Origin: Bordetella parapertussis
GTDB taxonomy: Bacteria > Pseudomonadota > Gammaproteobacteria > Burkholderiales > Burkholderiaceae_E
DNA: 49,351 nt
Reading direction: 5' to 3'
NCBI GenBank assembly: GCA_945883285.1
Contig: CAMCXH010000004.1
Location: 1 to 49,351 of the forward strand
Every line of letters starts with the position of its first letter. Positions within the stretch are counted from its first letter, which is position 1. The notes beneath the pieces were generated by a model. It was not told where the DNA came from. It worked only from the letters and a program-made list of their open reading frames with translations, and did no database searches. This document shows positions 8,482-15,829 of the stretch, one piece after another. Made by a program: the position numbers and the translations under genes.

Positions 8482-9222
8482 TCATCGACCCACCCATTTA
8501 GGCGCGCGTTTTTCCTTGAAGGCCCGTGCGCCTTCCTGGCCGTCCTGGCTGTCGCGCACCATGCCGAGATCGCGCATCGCGCGGCCCATCTTTTCGGACG
8601 GGCCCTGCGGCATCACATCGTCGACCACGAAGCGCTTGAGGGTACGCAGCACCAGCGGTGCGAAGGTGGCCAGTTCGCGGGCCATCGCGAGCGCCGCCTC
8701 GACCTGCTGGCCCACCGGGACGACTTCATTGGCAAAGCCGACGTCGTAGGCGCGCTTGGCATCGATCGTGCGGCACAGCATGATCAGTTCCATCGCAATC
8801 TTGTGCGGAATGCGGGTGGGCAGCGCCGAGATCAGGCCGCCGGTGAAGCCGAGCTTGGCTTCGGGGTAGGAGAACTTGCCGTTGTCGGCGGTCACCAGCA
8901 GGTCGCACATCATGGCGACCACCAGCGCGCCGCCCACGCACCAGCCGCCGACCGCGGCGATCACCGGCTTTTCGGTGGTGATGCCCACCGTGGGCACGCA
9001 GCGCCAGAGCTCGGGCAGGTTGGTCACGTCGGCGCCGGCCGAGAAGGCATCATTGCCGGCGCCGGTGAGGACCGCTACCCGCTGCTCCGACTGATCGAAT
9101 TCGGCGAAGGCCTGCTGCAGCTCGCGCGCGGTGGTCGCGCAGATCGCGTTCTTGCGGGCGGGCCGGTTGATCGTGATCAGCGTCGTGCCATCGGGGTTGT
9201 TACTCACCTGGACCATTTCCAT
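8482..9222 (-). CDS. Enoyl-CoA hydratase/isomerase (crotonase) family protein
   Basis: 246-residue crotonase-fold protein. The oxyanion-hole segments are GNDAFSAGADVTNL and GGWCVGGALVVAMMCDLLV. The region carrying the first catalytic Glu reads YPEAKLGFTGG, and a second Glu lies in AMELIML, so a hydratase activity is possible. The C-terminus EGARAFKEKRAPKW is the usual trimer-helix end. It lies downstream of the CoA-transferase/crotonase fusion on the same strand, separated by a 76-bp gap with short TGTGATGCG repeats. Together with the fusion and the two Bug proteins it looks like part of an uptake-and-CoA-activation operon under the IclR regulator. Confidence 0.9.
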   Translation of the reverse strand: MEMVQVSNNPDGTTLITINRPARKNAICATTARELQQAFAEFDQSEQRVAVLTGAGNDAFSAGADVTNLPELWRCVPTVGITTEKPVIAAVGGWCVGGALVVAMMCDLLVTADNGKFSYPEAKLGFTGGLISALPTRIPHKIAMELIMLCRTIDAKRAYDVGFANEVVPVGQQVEAALAMARELATFAPLVLRTLKRFVVDDVMPQGPSEKMGRAMRDLGMVRDSQDGQEGARAFKEKRAPKWVGR

Positions 9223-9249
9223 CGTGCTCTCTCCTGTGATGTGTCGTTG

Positions 9250-9280
9250 TGTGATGCGCAGTGTGATGCGTTGTGATGCG
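9250..9280. repeat. TGTGATGCG short direct repeats
   Basis: Three copies of TGTGATGCG at 9250-9258, 9262-9270 and 9272-9280, with a partial TGTGATG at 9235, in the gap between the fusion gene's stop and the crotonase start. Probably slipped-strand duplication; no function is evident. Confidence 0.7.
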
Positions 9281-9298
9281 TTCTCGTGAGGGCCGCGC

Positions 9299-11350
9299 CT
9301 ATCGCGCGGCTCGGGTGCGATCGCGGTAGGCGGCGATCCGATCTCTCAGCCCCGGCCCTGTTTTGCCTGTCGTGCTCGAGCGGATGGTGGCGCTTGTGGC
9401 CGACCTGACCAGCGCGGCAAGGTCGGCGTCTGCCAGCATGTCGCCGCCCGGCCCGCCGGTGCTGCGGCTGGCCGCCCGGATCATCGCAAGGGTATCGCGA
9501 TCGATCGCGGGTGCCGGGCCGCAGGCCAGGCGTCGCCAGTCGTCGGTCGTGCGCTCGGTGCGCTCACTGCCCTCAGTGCTCTCACCCTGCAGCATGGAGA
9601 GTGCGGGCTGGGCAGCCTGCGCCGCACTGTGCGCCGGATCGATCAACTGGCTCGCCAGCCCGCAGGCAAGCGCCTGCTCGGCAGCGACGGTGGCGCCATC
9701 GCTCACCCAGGCCCGCGCGCGTTCAGTGCCGACCCGTTCGGCAAGCCGGCGCGTGCCCAGCACGATGCCAAAGCCTGCGCCAGGAAATCGAAAGCTCGCA
9801 CCGCTCAGTGCAATCCTCAGGTCGCAGGCGGCAAAGAGATCGGCGCCGGCCCCCCAGGTGCGACCGTGTGCGATCGCCACGGTGCGCACCGGCGCCCGCC
9901 AGAGCGCATCAAGCAGCGCCTCGATCCGCGCAAAGCGCAGCAGCAGGTCGCCATCGGACTGCGATTCGAGCCCATCCAGATCGAAGCCGGTGCAAAAATT
10001 CCGCCCGGCGCCTGCGAGCAACAGGGTGTGGACCGAGGGATCGCGGCAGGCGCTGTGCACCGCGTCGAGCGCCGCTTCGACCAGCGCGCTGCTCAGGGCG
10101 TTGCCTCGCTGCGCCCGGTTGAGTTCGATGCTCGCGATGCCATCGCTGATCTGCAGCGTGATCGGCGCGGCAGGCGCGGGATGTCCGAGCTTGAGGGCAT
10201 CGATCACGCGCGTGGTGTGTTCGCCGATCGCCGGCGGGCGGGTGTCGAGTGTCACGACCTCGCCATCAAAACGCACCGGACAACCCACCGTGTGGGTCTG
10301 CACGCCATTGGGCAGGGTCATCGGCTGCACGAGCTGCAGGTGGGTGGCCTGCGGATCGGACAGTGCCTGCTCATAGCCGTTGATCGGCGCGCAGGGCACC
10401 CCGGCCGGCGCAAAGCGCCCGAGCCAGCTCGTGGTCGTGTCATCGGCAAAGCGCGCCTCGAGCAGATCGCGCAGGGCGGCCTGATTGGCGGCTCGCAGGG
10501 TGGGCGAGGTAAAGCGCGCGTCAGTCAGCAGCTCAGGGGTGCCGGCGATTTCGCAGACCTGCTGCCAGAGCTTGTTGTTGCCGGCGGCAATCGCAAACCA
10601 GCCGTCCTGCGAGCGAAAGGCCTGATAGGGCGCATTGCGCGGATGGGCCGAGCCGAGCTTGCGGGGGTTGCGCCCGGTGCCGAAATACTCGCTCGTCTGC
10701 AGCGCCGACATCGCGATCGTGGTGGCGAACATCGGCACATCCAGATGGCCGCCGGGCCCACCCGCCCGCACGCGGGCAACCATTGCCGCGATCGAATAGG
10801 CGCCATACAGGCCGGCGCCGAAATCCACCAGCGGCACACCGGCCTTGACCGGTGCGCCCTCAGGCTCGCCGGTCACGCTCATGACGCCTGCAGCCGCCTG
10901 GATGGTGAGATCGAAGCCGCCTTCGGCGCCGCGCGGGCCGTCCTGGCCGAAGGCCGAGATCGAGCAGTAAATGAGTGCGGGCTTGCGCGGGCCGAACCAG
11001 TCCCATCCCAGGCCCAGTCGGGCCATGGCACCCGGACGGTTGTTCTCGATCACGACATCACCCGCCATCACCAGTTCGCGGGCGAGGTCGCGCGATGCAG
11101 GGTCTTTCAGGTCGAGTGCGATCGAGCGCTTGCCCCGATTGATCGAGGCGAAGTTTTCGCTGAAACCATTGTCGTTGGCGTCATGAGTGATCGGAGGCCA
11201 CTGCCGCATGGCGTCGCCCTCGAGTGGCTCGACCTTGGTGACTTCGGCGCCGTAGTCGGCCAGCAGCATGCCGCAAAACGGGCCGGCAGCCACATGGCAG
11301 AACTCGATCACGCGAACGCCGGCAAGCGGCAGGGCCACCGCATCGGCCAT
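9299..11350 (-). CDS. CaiB/BaiF type III CoA-transferase fused to a crotonase-like domain
   Basis: 683-residue two-domain protein. Residues 1 to about 390 are a family III CoA-transferase: GVRVIEFCHVAAGPFCGMLLADYGAEV at the N-terminus, NRGKRSIALDLK near 71, and the catalytic Asp147 in GGFDLTIQA. Residues about 395-580 are crotonase-like: LQISDGIASIELNRAQRGNAL, GAGRNFCTGFDLDGLE and GAGADLFAACDLRIA. In the crotonase part the usual Glu-bearing segments read FPGAGFGIVLGTRRL and GTERARAW, so both catalytic Glu residues of hydratases seem missing. The last 100 residues are low-complexity, rich in Ser, Thr, Gly and Arg. One base of overlap with the upstream Bug gene (TGATG) implies translational coupling. 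Inference: CoA is moved to a substrate and the product handed to the tethered fold. Known CoA-transferases of this family are about 400 residues, so this is a real fusion unless an assembly error removed a stop. Confidence 0.88.
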   Translation of the reverse strand: MADAVALPLAGVRVIEFCHVAAGPFCGMLLADYGAEVTKVEPLEGDAMRQWPPITHDANDNGFSENFASINRGKRSIALDLKDPASRDLARELVMAGDVVIENNRPGAMARLGLGWDWFGPRKPALIYCSISAFGQDGPRGAEGGFDLTIQAAAGVMSVTGEPEGAPVKAGVPLVDFGAGLYGAYSIAAMVARVRAGGPGGHLDVPMFATTIAMSALQTSEYFGTGRNPRKLGSAHPRNAPYQAFRSQDGWFAIAAGNNKLWQQVCEIAGTPELLTDARFTSPTLRAANQAALRDLLEARFADDTTTSWLGRFAPAGVPCAPINGYEQALSDPQATHLQLVQPMTLPNGVQTHTVGCPVRFDGEVVTLDTRPPAIGEHTTRVIDALKLGHPAPAAPITLQISDGIASIELNRAQRGNALSSALVEAALDAVHSACRDPSVHTLLLAGAGRNFCTGFDLDGLESQSDGDLLLRFARIEALLDALWRAPVRTVAIAHGRTWGAGADLFAACDLRIALSGASFRFPGAGFGIVLGTRRLAERVGTERARAWVSDGATVAAEQALACGLASQLIDPAHSAAQAAQPALSMLQGESTEGSERTERTTDDWRRLACGPAPAIDRDTLAMIRAASRSTGGPGGDMLADADLAALVRSATSATIRSSTTGKTGPGLRDRIAAYRDRTRAAR

Positions 11351-12435
11351 CAGTTTTCCTGCTTCATGCCGATCGCCTTGAGCAGATCGGCGTAGTAAAG
11401 GCGCGCGGCGTCGAGTCCGCGACGATAGTCGGCAGGCGTCTGCCAGGCCGCTACCACGCTCGCACGCAGCAGTTTTTCGCGGGTCTCGGGTTCGGCCAGG
11501 ATGCGCTCGAGTGCTGCGCTGGTCTGATCGACGATCGGGCGTGGTGTGCCCTTCGGAAAGGTCACGCCCCAGCCGCCCGCCGGCAGCTTGATCTTCAGGC
11601 CGGTGTCGTTGAGTGCCGGCACGTCGGGCAGCTCGGGATGGCGCGAATCGTAGAAGGCGGCCAGCGCGACCGCCTTGCCATTGCGCGCCAGACCCAGCCC
11701 GACACCGTCGATGATCAGATCGATCTGATCGCCCAGCAGCGCGGTGACCAGTTCAGCCGAGCCCTTGAACGGGACATGCAGCATGTCGATGCCGGTTTCG
11801 CGCTTGAGGATCTCGCCATAGATATGACCGGCCGAGGCCTGTCCGGCTGAGCCCCAGGTCAGCTTGCCCGGCTGGCGGCGCGCGAGTGCGATGAATTCGG
11901 GCAGGGTCTTGACGCCCAGCCCCTTGCGGGCGGTGGCAATCGCGATGTAGTCGGCGACCCCGCCCGCCATCTCGAAGCTGCTGTCGAGATCGAAATTCAG
12001 CTTGCGCAGATTGGGCAGCACGGTGAACGCGGTGGCGGCAGCCAGCAGCATGGTGTAGCCGTCGGGCTCGGCGCGGGCCACCGCTTCGGTGCCGACCTGG
12101 GTCGTACCACCCGGGCGGTTGTCGACCACCACATTGGTCTTGAGCACGTCTTTGAGGCGGTCGGCGAGCACGCGTCCGAGCGCGTCGCTGTTGCCGCCGG
12201 GCGGAAACGGGACGACGAAGCGGATCGGCTTGTCGGGCCATTTGCTTTGTGCGTGCAGTGGCGTGCTGGCCAGGGCGATGGCCGCGCCGGTGGCACGCAG
12301 GCCGGTGAGCAGGGCGCCTCGCCGCCCGGTCAGCGCCTGTGCGGCGGGATGAGGTGGGTCGAAGTGGGTGCCCGGGGCAGTGCCTGAGGGGGCGTCTGAG
12401 GGGCTACCTGAGGACGGGGGGACACGGTCGATCAT
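11350..12435 (-). CDS. Second Bug/TctC-family solute-binding protein
   Basis: 361-residue binding protein. The recognisable export signal starts late: a 35-residue Pro/Ser-rich leader, then GRRGALLTGLRATGAAIALA and a cleavage-like LHAQ. The mature part begins KWPDKPIRFVVPFPPGGNSDALG and includes NRPGGTTQVGTEAVA and EPDGYTMLLAAA, all typical of Bug proteins. Its start overlaps the iclR stop by four bases (ATGA), and its stop overlaps the CoA-transferase fusion start by one base, so iclR, this gene and the fusion probably form one message. The long leader before the twin Arg is odd and the true start is uncertain. Ligand is presumably the acid activated by the fusion protein. Confidence 0.9.
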   Translation of the reverse strand: MIDRVPPSSGSPSDAPSGTAPGTHFDPPHPAAQALTGRRGALLTGLRATGAAIALASTPLHAQSKWPDKPIRFVVPFPPGGNSDALGRVLADRLKDVLKTNVVVDNRPGGTTQVGTEAVARAEPDGYTMLLAAATAFTVLPNLRKLNFDLDSSFEMAGGVADYIAIATARKGLGVKTLPEFIALARRQPGKLTWGSAGQASAGHIYGEILKRETGIDMLHVPFKGSAELVTALLGDQIDLIIDGVGLGLARNGKAVALAAFYDSRHPELPDVPALNDTGLKIKLPAGGWGVTFPKGTPRPIVDQTSAALERILAEPETREKLLRASVVAAWQTPADYRRGLDAARLYYADLLKAIGMKQEN

Positions 12436-13271
12436 TGCAGCCTGGCCTTTTTGGGAGTCTGACGGAGAGGGGCGTTGAGATGGGCGCCGGAAGGGGCGCT
12501 GGAAGGCTTGGTGCGCAGCGTGGGCCTGGCATCACCGCGCAGCGCTGTGGTGATGCCGTCGGCGGCCTGAATCAGGTCGGCCGACAGGATCTTGAGTCGG
12601 GCAGCCCGCAGCCGTTCGATCGGGCCTGAGACTCCGATCGCGGCAATCACGGCGCCGCCCGGGTCGCGCACCGGTGCCGCCACGCCGCCCACGCTTTCGC
12701 GCCACTCGCCGCGGTTGACCGCATAGCCCTGCTCTCGAACGCGCTCCATCTCGCGCAGGAACTCGGCGGGCACGGTCAGCGTTCGGGGTGAGCAGGCCGA
12801 AAGGTGACGGCTGAGCGAGGTGAGCTGTGCCATCGGCTCGAAGGCGAGCATGGCCTTGCCGGTGGCTACGCAATGCGCAGGCGCGCGCCCGCCAATAGCG
12901 CTGTAAGCGCGCACCGGCTCGGGACTGTCGAGTTTGTGGACATAGACCACTTCGTCGCCGTCGAGCACCGACAGATGGACCGTCTCGCGGGTGCGCTCGA
13001 GCAGCCAGGCCATCCATGACTGCGAGGCATGGCTCAGGTCGAGGTTGGACAGCACCGCCGAGCCGAGCTCCCAGAGCTTGATCGAGGCGGCATACGAACC
13101 GCTCGCTTCGTTGCGCCTGACATAGCCTTGCTCGACCAGCGCCTGCAACAGGCGATGCACCGTGCTCTTGCCGATCTCGAGCCGGTTGGCGAGCTCGGTG
13201 ACGCCCATCGGCTGATCGGCGTGTGAGAGGGTTTCGAGCAGCCCCAGCCCTTTGATCAGCGTGTTGTTCAT
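12432..13271 (-). CDS. IclR family transcriptional regulator
   Basis: 279-residue regulator. The N-terminal winged helix covers residues 1-60, with the recognition region VTELANRLEIGKSTVHRLLQAL. The C-terminal effector domain includes GRAPAHCVATGKAML and VGGVAAPVRDPGGAVIAAIGVSGP, characteristic of IclR. The start at 13271 (MNNTLIKGLGLLETL) matches the family; a frame extending to 13421 would overlap the divergent gene's control region. The last 35 residues are a Ser/Pro/Lys/Arg-rich tail. It is divergent from the molybdoenzyme (13387), with a strong inverted repeat between them, and overlaps the Bug gene by four bases, so it probably controls both directions. Confidence 0.93.
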   Translation of the reverse strand: MNNTLIKGLGLLETLSHADQPMGVTELANRLEIGKSTVHRLLQALVEQGYVRRNEASGSYAASIKLWELGSAVLSNLDLSHASQSWMAWLLERTRETVHLSVLDGDEVVYVHKLDSPEPVRAYSAIGGRAPAHCVATGKAMLAFEPMAQLTSLSRHLSACSPRTLTVPAEFLREMERVREQGYAVNRGEWRESVGGVAAPVRDPGGAVIAAIGVSGPIERLRAARLKILSADLIQAADGITTALRGDARPTLRTKPSSAPSGAHLNAPLRQTPKKARLQ

Positions 13272-13304
13272 TGTTGTTCTGTATTCTGGAACGATGGGTT
13301 TGTC

Positions 13305-13331
13305 TTTGGGAATGATGCTAGAGTTCCCAAA
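13305..13331. promoter_or_regulatory. Candidate IclR operator in divergent promoter region
   Basis: TTTGGGAA-N11-TTCCCAAA: perfect 8-bp arms, centred between the iclR start (13271) and the molybdoenzyme start (13387). A second weaker pair GTTC...GAAC lies at 13276-13292. IclR proteins commonly bind GGAA/TTCC-type palindromes and repress themselves and a divergent operon. The assignment to this IclR is inferred from position. Confidence 0.6.
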
Positions 13332-13386
13332 AACGGTCAACCAAGCAGTCAACCAGGCTTGAGACCCTCGGCTGGAGACATTCGAC

Positions 13387-15720
13387 ATGGCGCGTGCCAC
13401 CCTGCTCGGACTCGAGCTCACTTCCTCGCATTGGGGCGCCTACGAAGTTGAGCGCACCGGGACCGCCGCCCGCGGTCTTGGCCGGTTTCGCGGCGATCGT
13501 GCGCCGTCGCCGATCGGGCTGTCGATGTTCGAGGCCTATCGTTCGCCGCTTCGGGTGCAGCGCCCGGCGGTCCGCAAAGGCTGGCTCGATCGGCCTGCCG
13601 GCGATCCCCGTCGAGGAGTAGGACGCGGTCGTGAGCCCTTCGTCGAAGTCTCGTGGGACGAGGCCGCCGATCTGGTGGCCACCGAGATGCGGCGGGTCAT
13701 CGATGCTCACGGCAATGCCTCGATTTTCGGCGGCTCGTATGGCTGGTCGAGCGCCGGTCGCTTTCATCATGCGCAGAGCCAGGTCCACCGCTTTCTGAAT
13801 GCCGCCGGCGGCTATGTGCGCCATACCGACAGCTACAGCCTGGGCGCGGGGCGGGTACTGCTGCCGCATGTGATCTGCCCGATGGAATACTTTCTGGGCA
13901 ATCAGCACGACTGGGGCACGCTGGCAGCGCACACCCGACTGTTTTTGAGTTTCGGCGGTGCGCCGATCAAGAACTCGCAGGTCGGTGCGGGTGGTGCCTC
14001 CGAGCACTACCTTGAAGACGGCATGGCAAAGCTCGCGCAAGCGGGCTGTCGTTTCGTCAACTTCAGCCCGGTGGGGGCCGACCTGCAGGCGCCGGCCGAG
14101 TCACTCGAATGGATCGCAATACGCCCGGGCACTGACACCGCGGTCATGCTGGCCCTGGCTTGCGAGATCGTGCGCACCGATCGCCACGACCGGGCGTTTC
14201 TGGCCAGCCATTGCGTGGGCTTTGAGCGCTGGCAGGCCTATCTGCTCGGGAAAACCGATGGTGTCGTGAAGGACGCCGAGTGGGCCGCACCGATCGCCGG
14301 TGTCCCGGCGCAGCGCCTGCGTGATCTGGCGGTCGAACTTGCCTCGAACCGCAGTCTGATCAATGTCGCTTGGGGATTGCAGCGTGCCGACCATGGCGAG
14401 CAGCCCTTCTGGGCGGCGGTGGGTCTGGCCTCGGTGCTCGGGCAGATCGGACTGCCCGGAGGCGGTCTCTCGCTCGCGTATGGTCCGACCAACAATATCG
14501 GCAGCCCTTATCGGCTGCTGCCCGGGCCGACCCTGCCGCAGGGTCGCAACCCGGTCGAGGCGTTTATCCCGGTGGCCCGGATCACCGACATGCTGCTCAC
14601 GCCGGGCGGCGAATTCGACTACAACGGGCAGCGTCGCCGCTATCCCGATATCCGGCTGGTCTATTGGGCCGGCGGCAATCCCTTTCATCATCATCAGGAT
14701 CTGCACCGGCTTGCGCTTGCCTGGCAGCGCCCCGAGACCATCGTGGTGCATGAGCAGTTCTGGAACGCGCATTCGAAAATGGCCGACATCGTGCTGCCGG
14801 CCACCTCCACACTCGAGCGCGACGACATCGGCCATGCCACCCGCGATCCCTTGATGATCGCGATGCGCCGCGTCTGCGATCCGCCGGGTGAGGCGCGCGA
14901 CGACTATGCGATCTTTGCCGACATCGCGCAGCGCCTCGGTTGCGCTGAGGTCTTCACCGAAGGCCGAAGCGTGCACGCGTGGCTGGAGCATCTGTATACC
15001 GCGTCGGTGGCGCAGTGCGCCAAAGCCTGCGTCGAGTTGCCCGACTTCGAGACCTTCTGGCAGGCCGGCGGCGTGCGCTTTCCGGCCAATGAGCATCCGG
15101 TGGTGGCCTTTGCCGAGTTCCGCGCCGATCCGCTGGCCCATCCGCTGGCAACGCCCTCCGGGCGCATCGAACTCTTCTCTGAGCGCATCGACAGCTTCGG
15201 CTATGCCGATTGCCCGGGGCATCCGGTCTGGTTCGAGCCGCTTGAATGGCTTGGTGCCCCTTTGGCGGCACGCTATCCGCTGCACATGCTGTCCGATCAG
15301 CCCCATACCAAGCTGCACAGCCAGCTCGATCACTCGGCGCTCAGCCTCGCCAACAAGGTGGCTGGTCGCGAGCCGATCGCGATTCATCCGACTGATGCCG
15401 CAAGCCGGGGGATTGTTGACGGCGATCTGGTGAGGGTCTTTAACGACCGCGGTGCCTGCCTGGCGGGGGCGAGGCTCGATGCGCGTCTGCTGCCGGGTGT
15501 GGTGCGGCTGTCGACCGGTGCCTGGTGGGATCCGCAGGTGCCGGGCGATTCGAGCTCGCTGGATCTTCACGGCAACCCGAATACCCTTACCCGCGATGCC
15601 GGCGCATCGATGCTCTCGCAGGGCTGCAGCGCGCAAAGCTGCCTGGTTCAAATCGAGCGGCATCTTGGCGAGGCGCCGCCCACACAGGCATTCAGCCTGC
15701 CGCGATTCGAGCGCCGCTGA
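13387..15720 (+). CDS. Molybdopterin oxidoreductase, DMSO-reductase/BisC type, cytosolic
   Basis: 777-residue bis-MGD molybdenum or tungsten enzyme. There is no Tat signal and no N-terminal Cys cluster for iron-sulfur, matching the biotin-sulfoxide/DMSO/TMAO reductase branch. The metal ligand is predicted to be Ser122 in GSYGWSSAGRFHHAQ. Further landmarks are YWAGGNPFHHHQDL and VVHEQFWNAHSKMADIVLPATSTLERDD, then a C-terminal cofactor domain with MLSDQPHTKLHSQLDH and the end segment QGCSAQSC. BisC-type enzymes reduce sulfoxides or N-oxides in the cytosol. The first gene after the IclR operator; 109 bp precede the sulfatase. Inference: it acts on an S- or N-oxide, or reductively on a substrate linked to the sulfatase. 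Confidence 0.92.
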   Translation: MARATLLGLELTSSHWGAYEVERTGTAARGLGRFRGDRAPSPIGLSMFEAYRSPLRVQRPAVRKGWLDRPAGDPRRGVGRGREPFVEVSWDEAADLVATEMRRVIDAHGNASIFGGSYGWSSAGRFHHAQSQVHRFLNAAGGYVRHTDSYSLGAGRVLLPHVICPMEYFLGNQHDWGTLAAHTRLFLSFGGAPIKNSQVGAGGASEHYLEDGMAKLAQAGCRFVNFSPVGADLQAPAESLEWIAIRPGTDTAVMLALACEIVRTDRHDRAFLASHCVGFERWQAYLLGKTDGVVKDAEWAAPIAGVPAQRLRDLAVELASNRSLINVAWGLQRADHGEQPFWAAVGLASVLGQIGLPGGGLSLAYGPTNNIGSPYRLLPGPTLPQGRNPVEAFIPVARITDMLLTPGGEFDYNGQRRRYPDIRLVYWAGGNPFHHHQDLHRLALAWQRPETIVVHEQFWNAHSKMADIVLPATSTLERDDIGHATRDPLMIAMRRVCDPPGEARDDYAIFADIAQRLGCAEVFTEGRSVHAWLEHLYTASVAQCAKACVELPDFETFWQAGGVRFPANEHPVVAFAEFRADPLAHPLATPSGRIELFSERIDSFGYADCPGHPVWFEPLEWLGAPLAARYPLHMLSDQPHTKLHSQLDHSALSLANKVAGREPIAIHPTDAASRGIVDGDLVRVFNDRGACLAGARLDARLLPGVVRLSTGAWWDPQVPGDSSSLDLHGNPNTLTRDAGASMLSQGCSAQSCLVQIERHLGEAPPTQAFSLPRFERR

Positions 15721-15829
15721 GTCGGCATGCCGTCACCATTCAGGTTGTAGCAAGCGTGCTGCTTCAAGTCGATATCCTCAAACTGCATCGTTGAATTTTT
15801 TAACCCATCACAACATCGAGACAATTCCA

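Noticed and set aside
9629-11395. 588-codon plus-strand frame opposite the CoA-transferase fusion
   Set aside because: Antisense shadow; composition is Arg/Gly/His-rich and family-less.
14101-15663. 520-codon minus-strand frame opposite the molybdoenzyme
   Set aside because: Antisense shadow of a clearly conserved enzyme.
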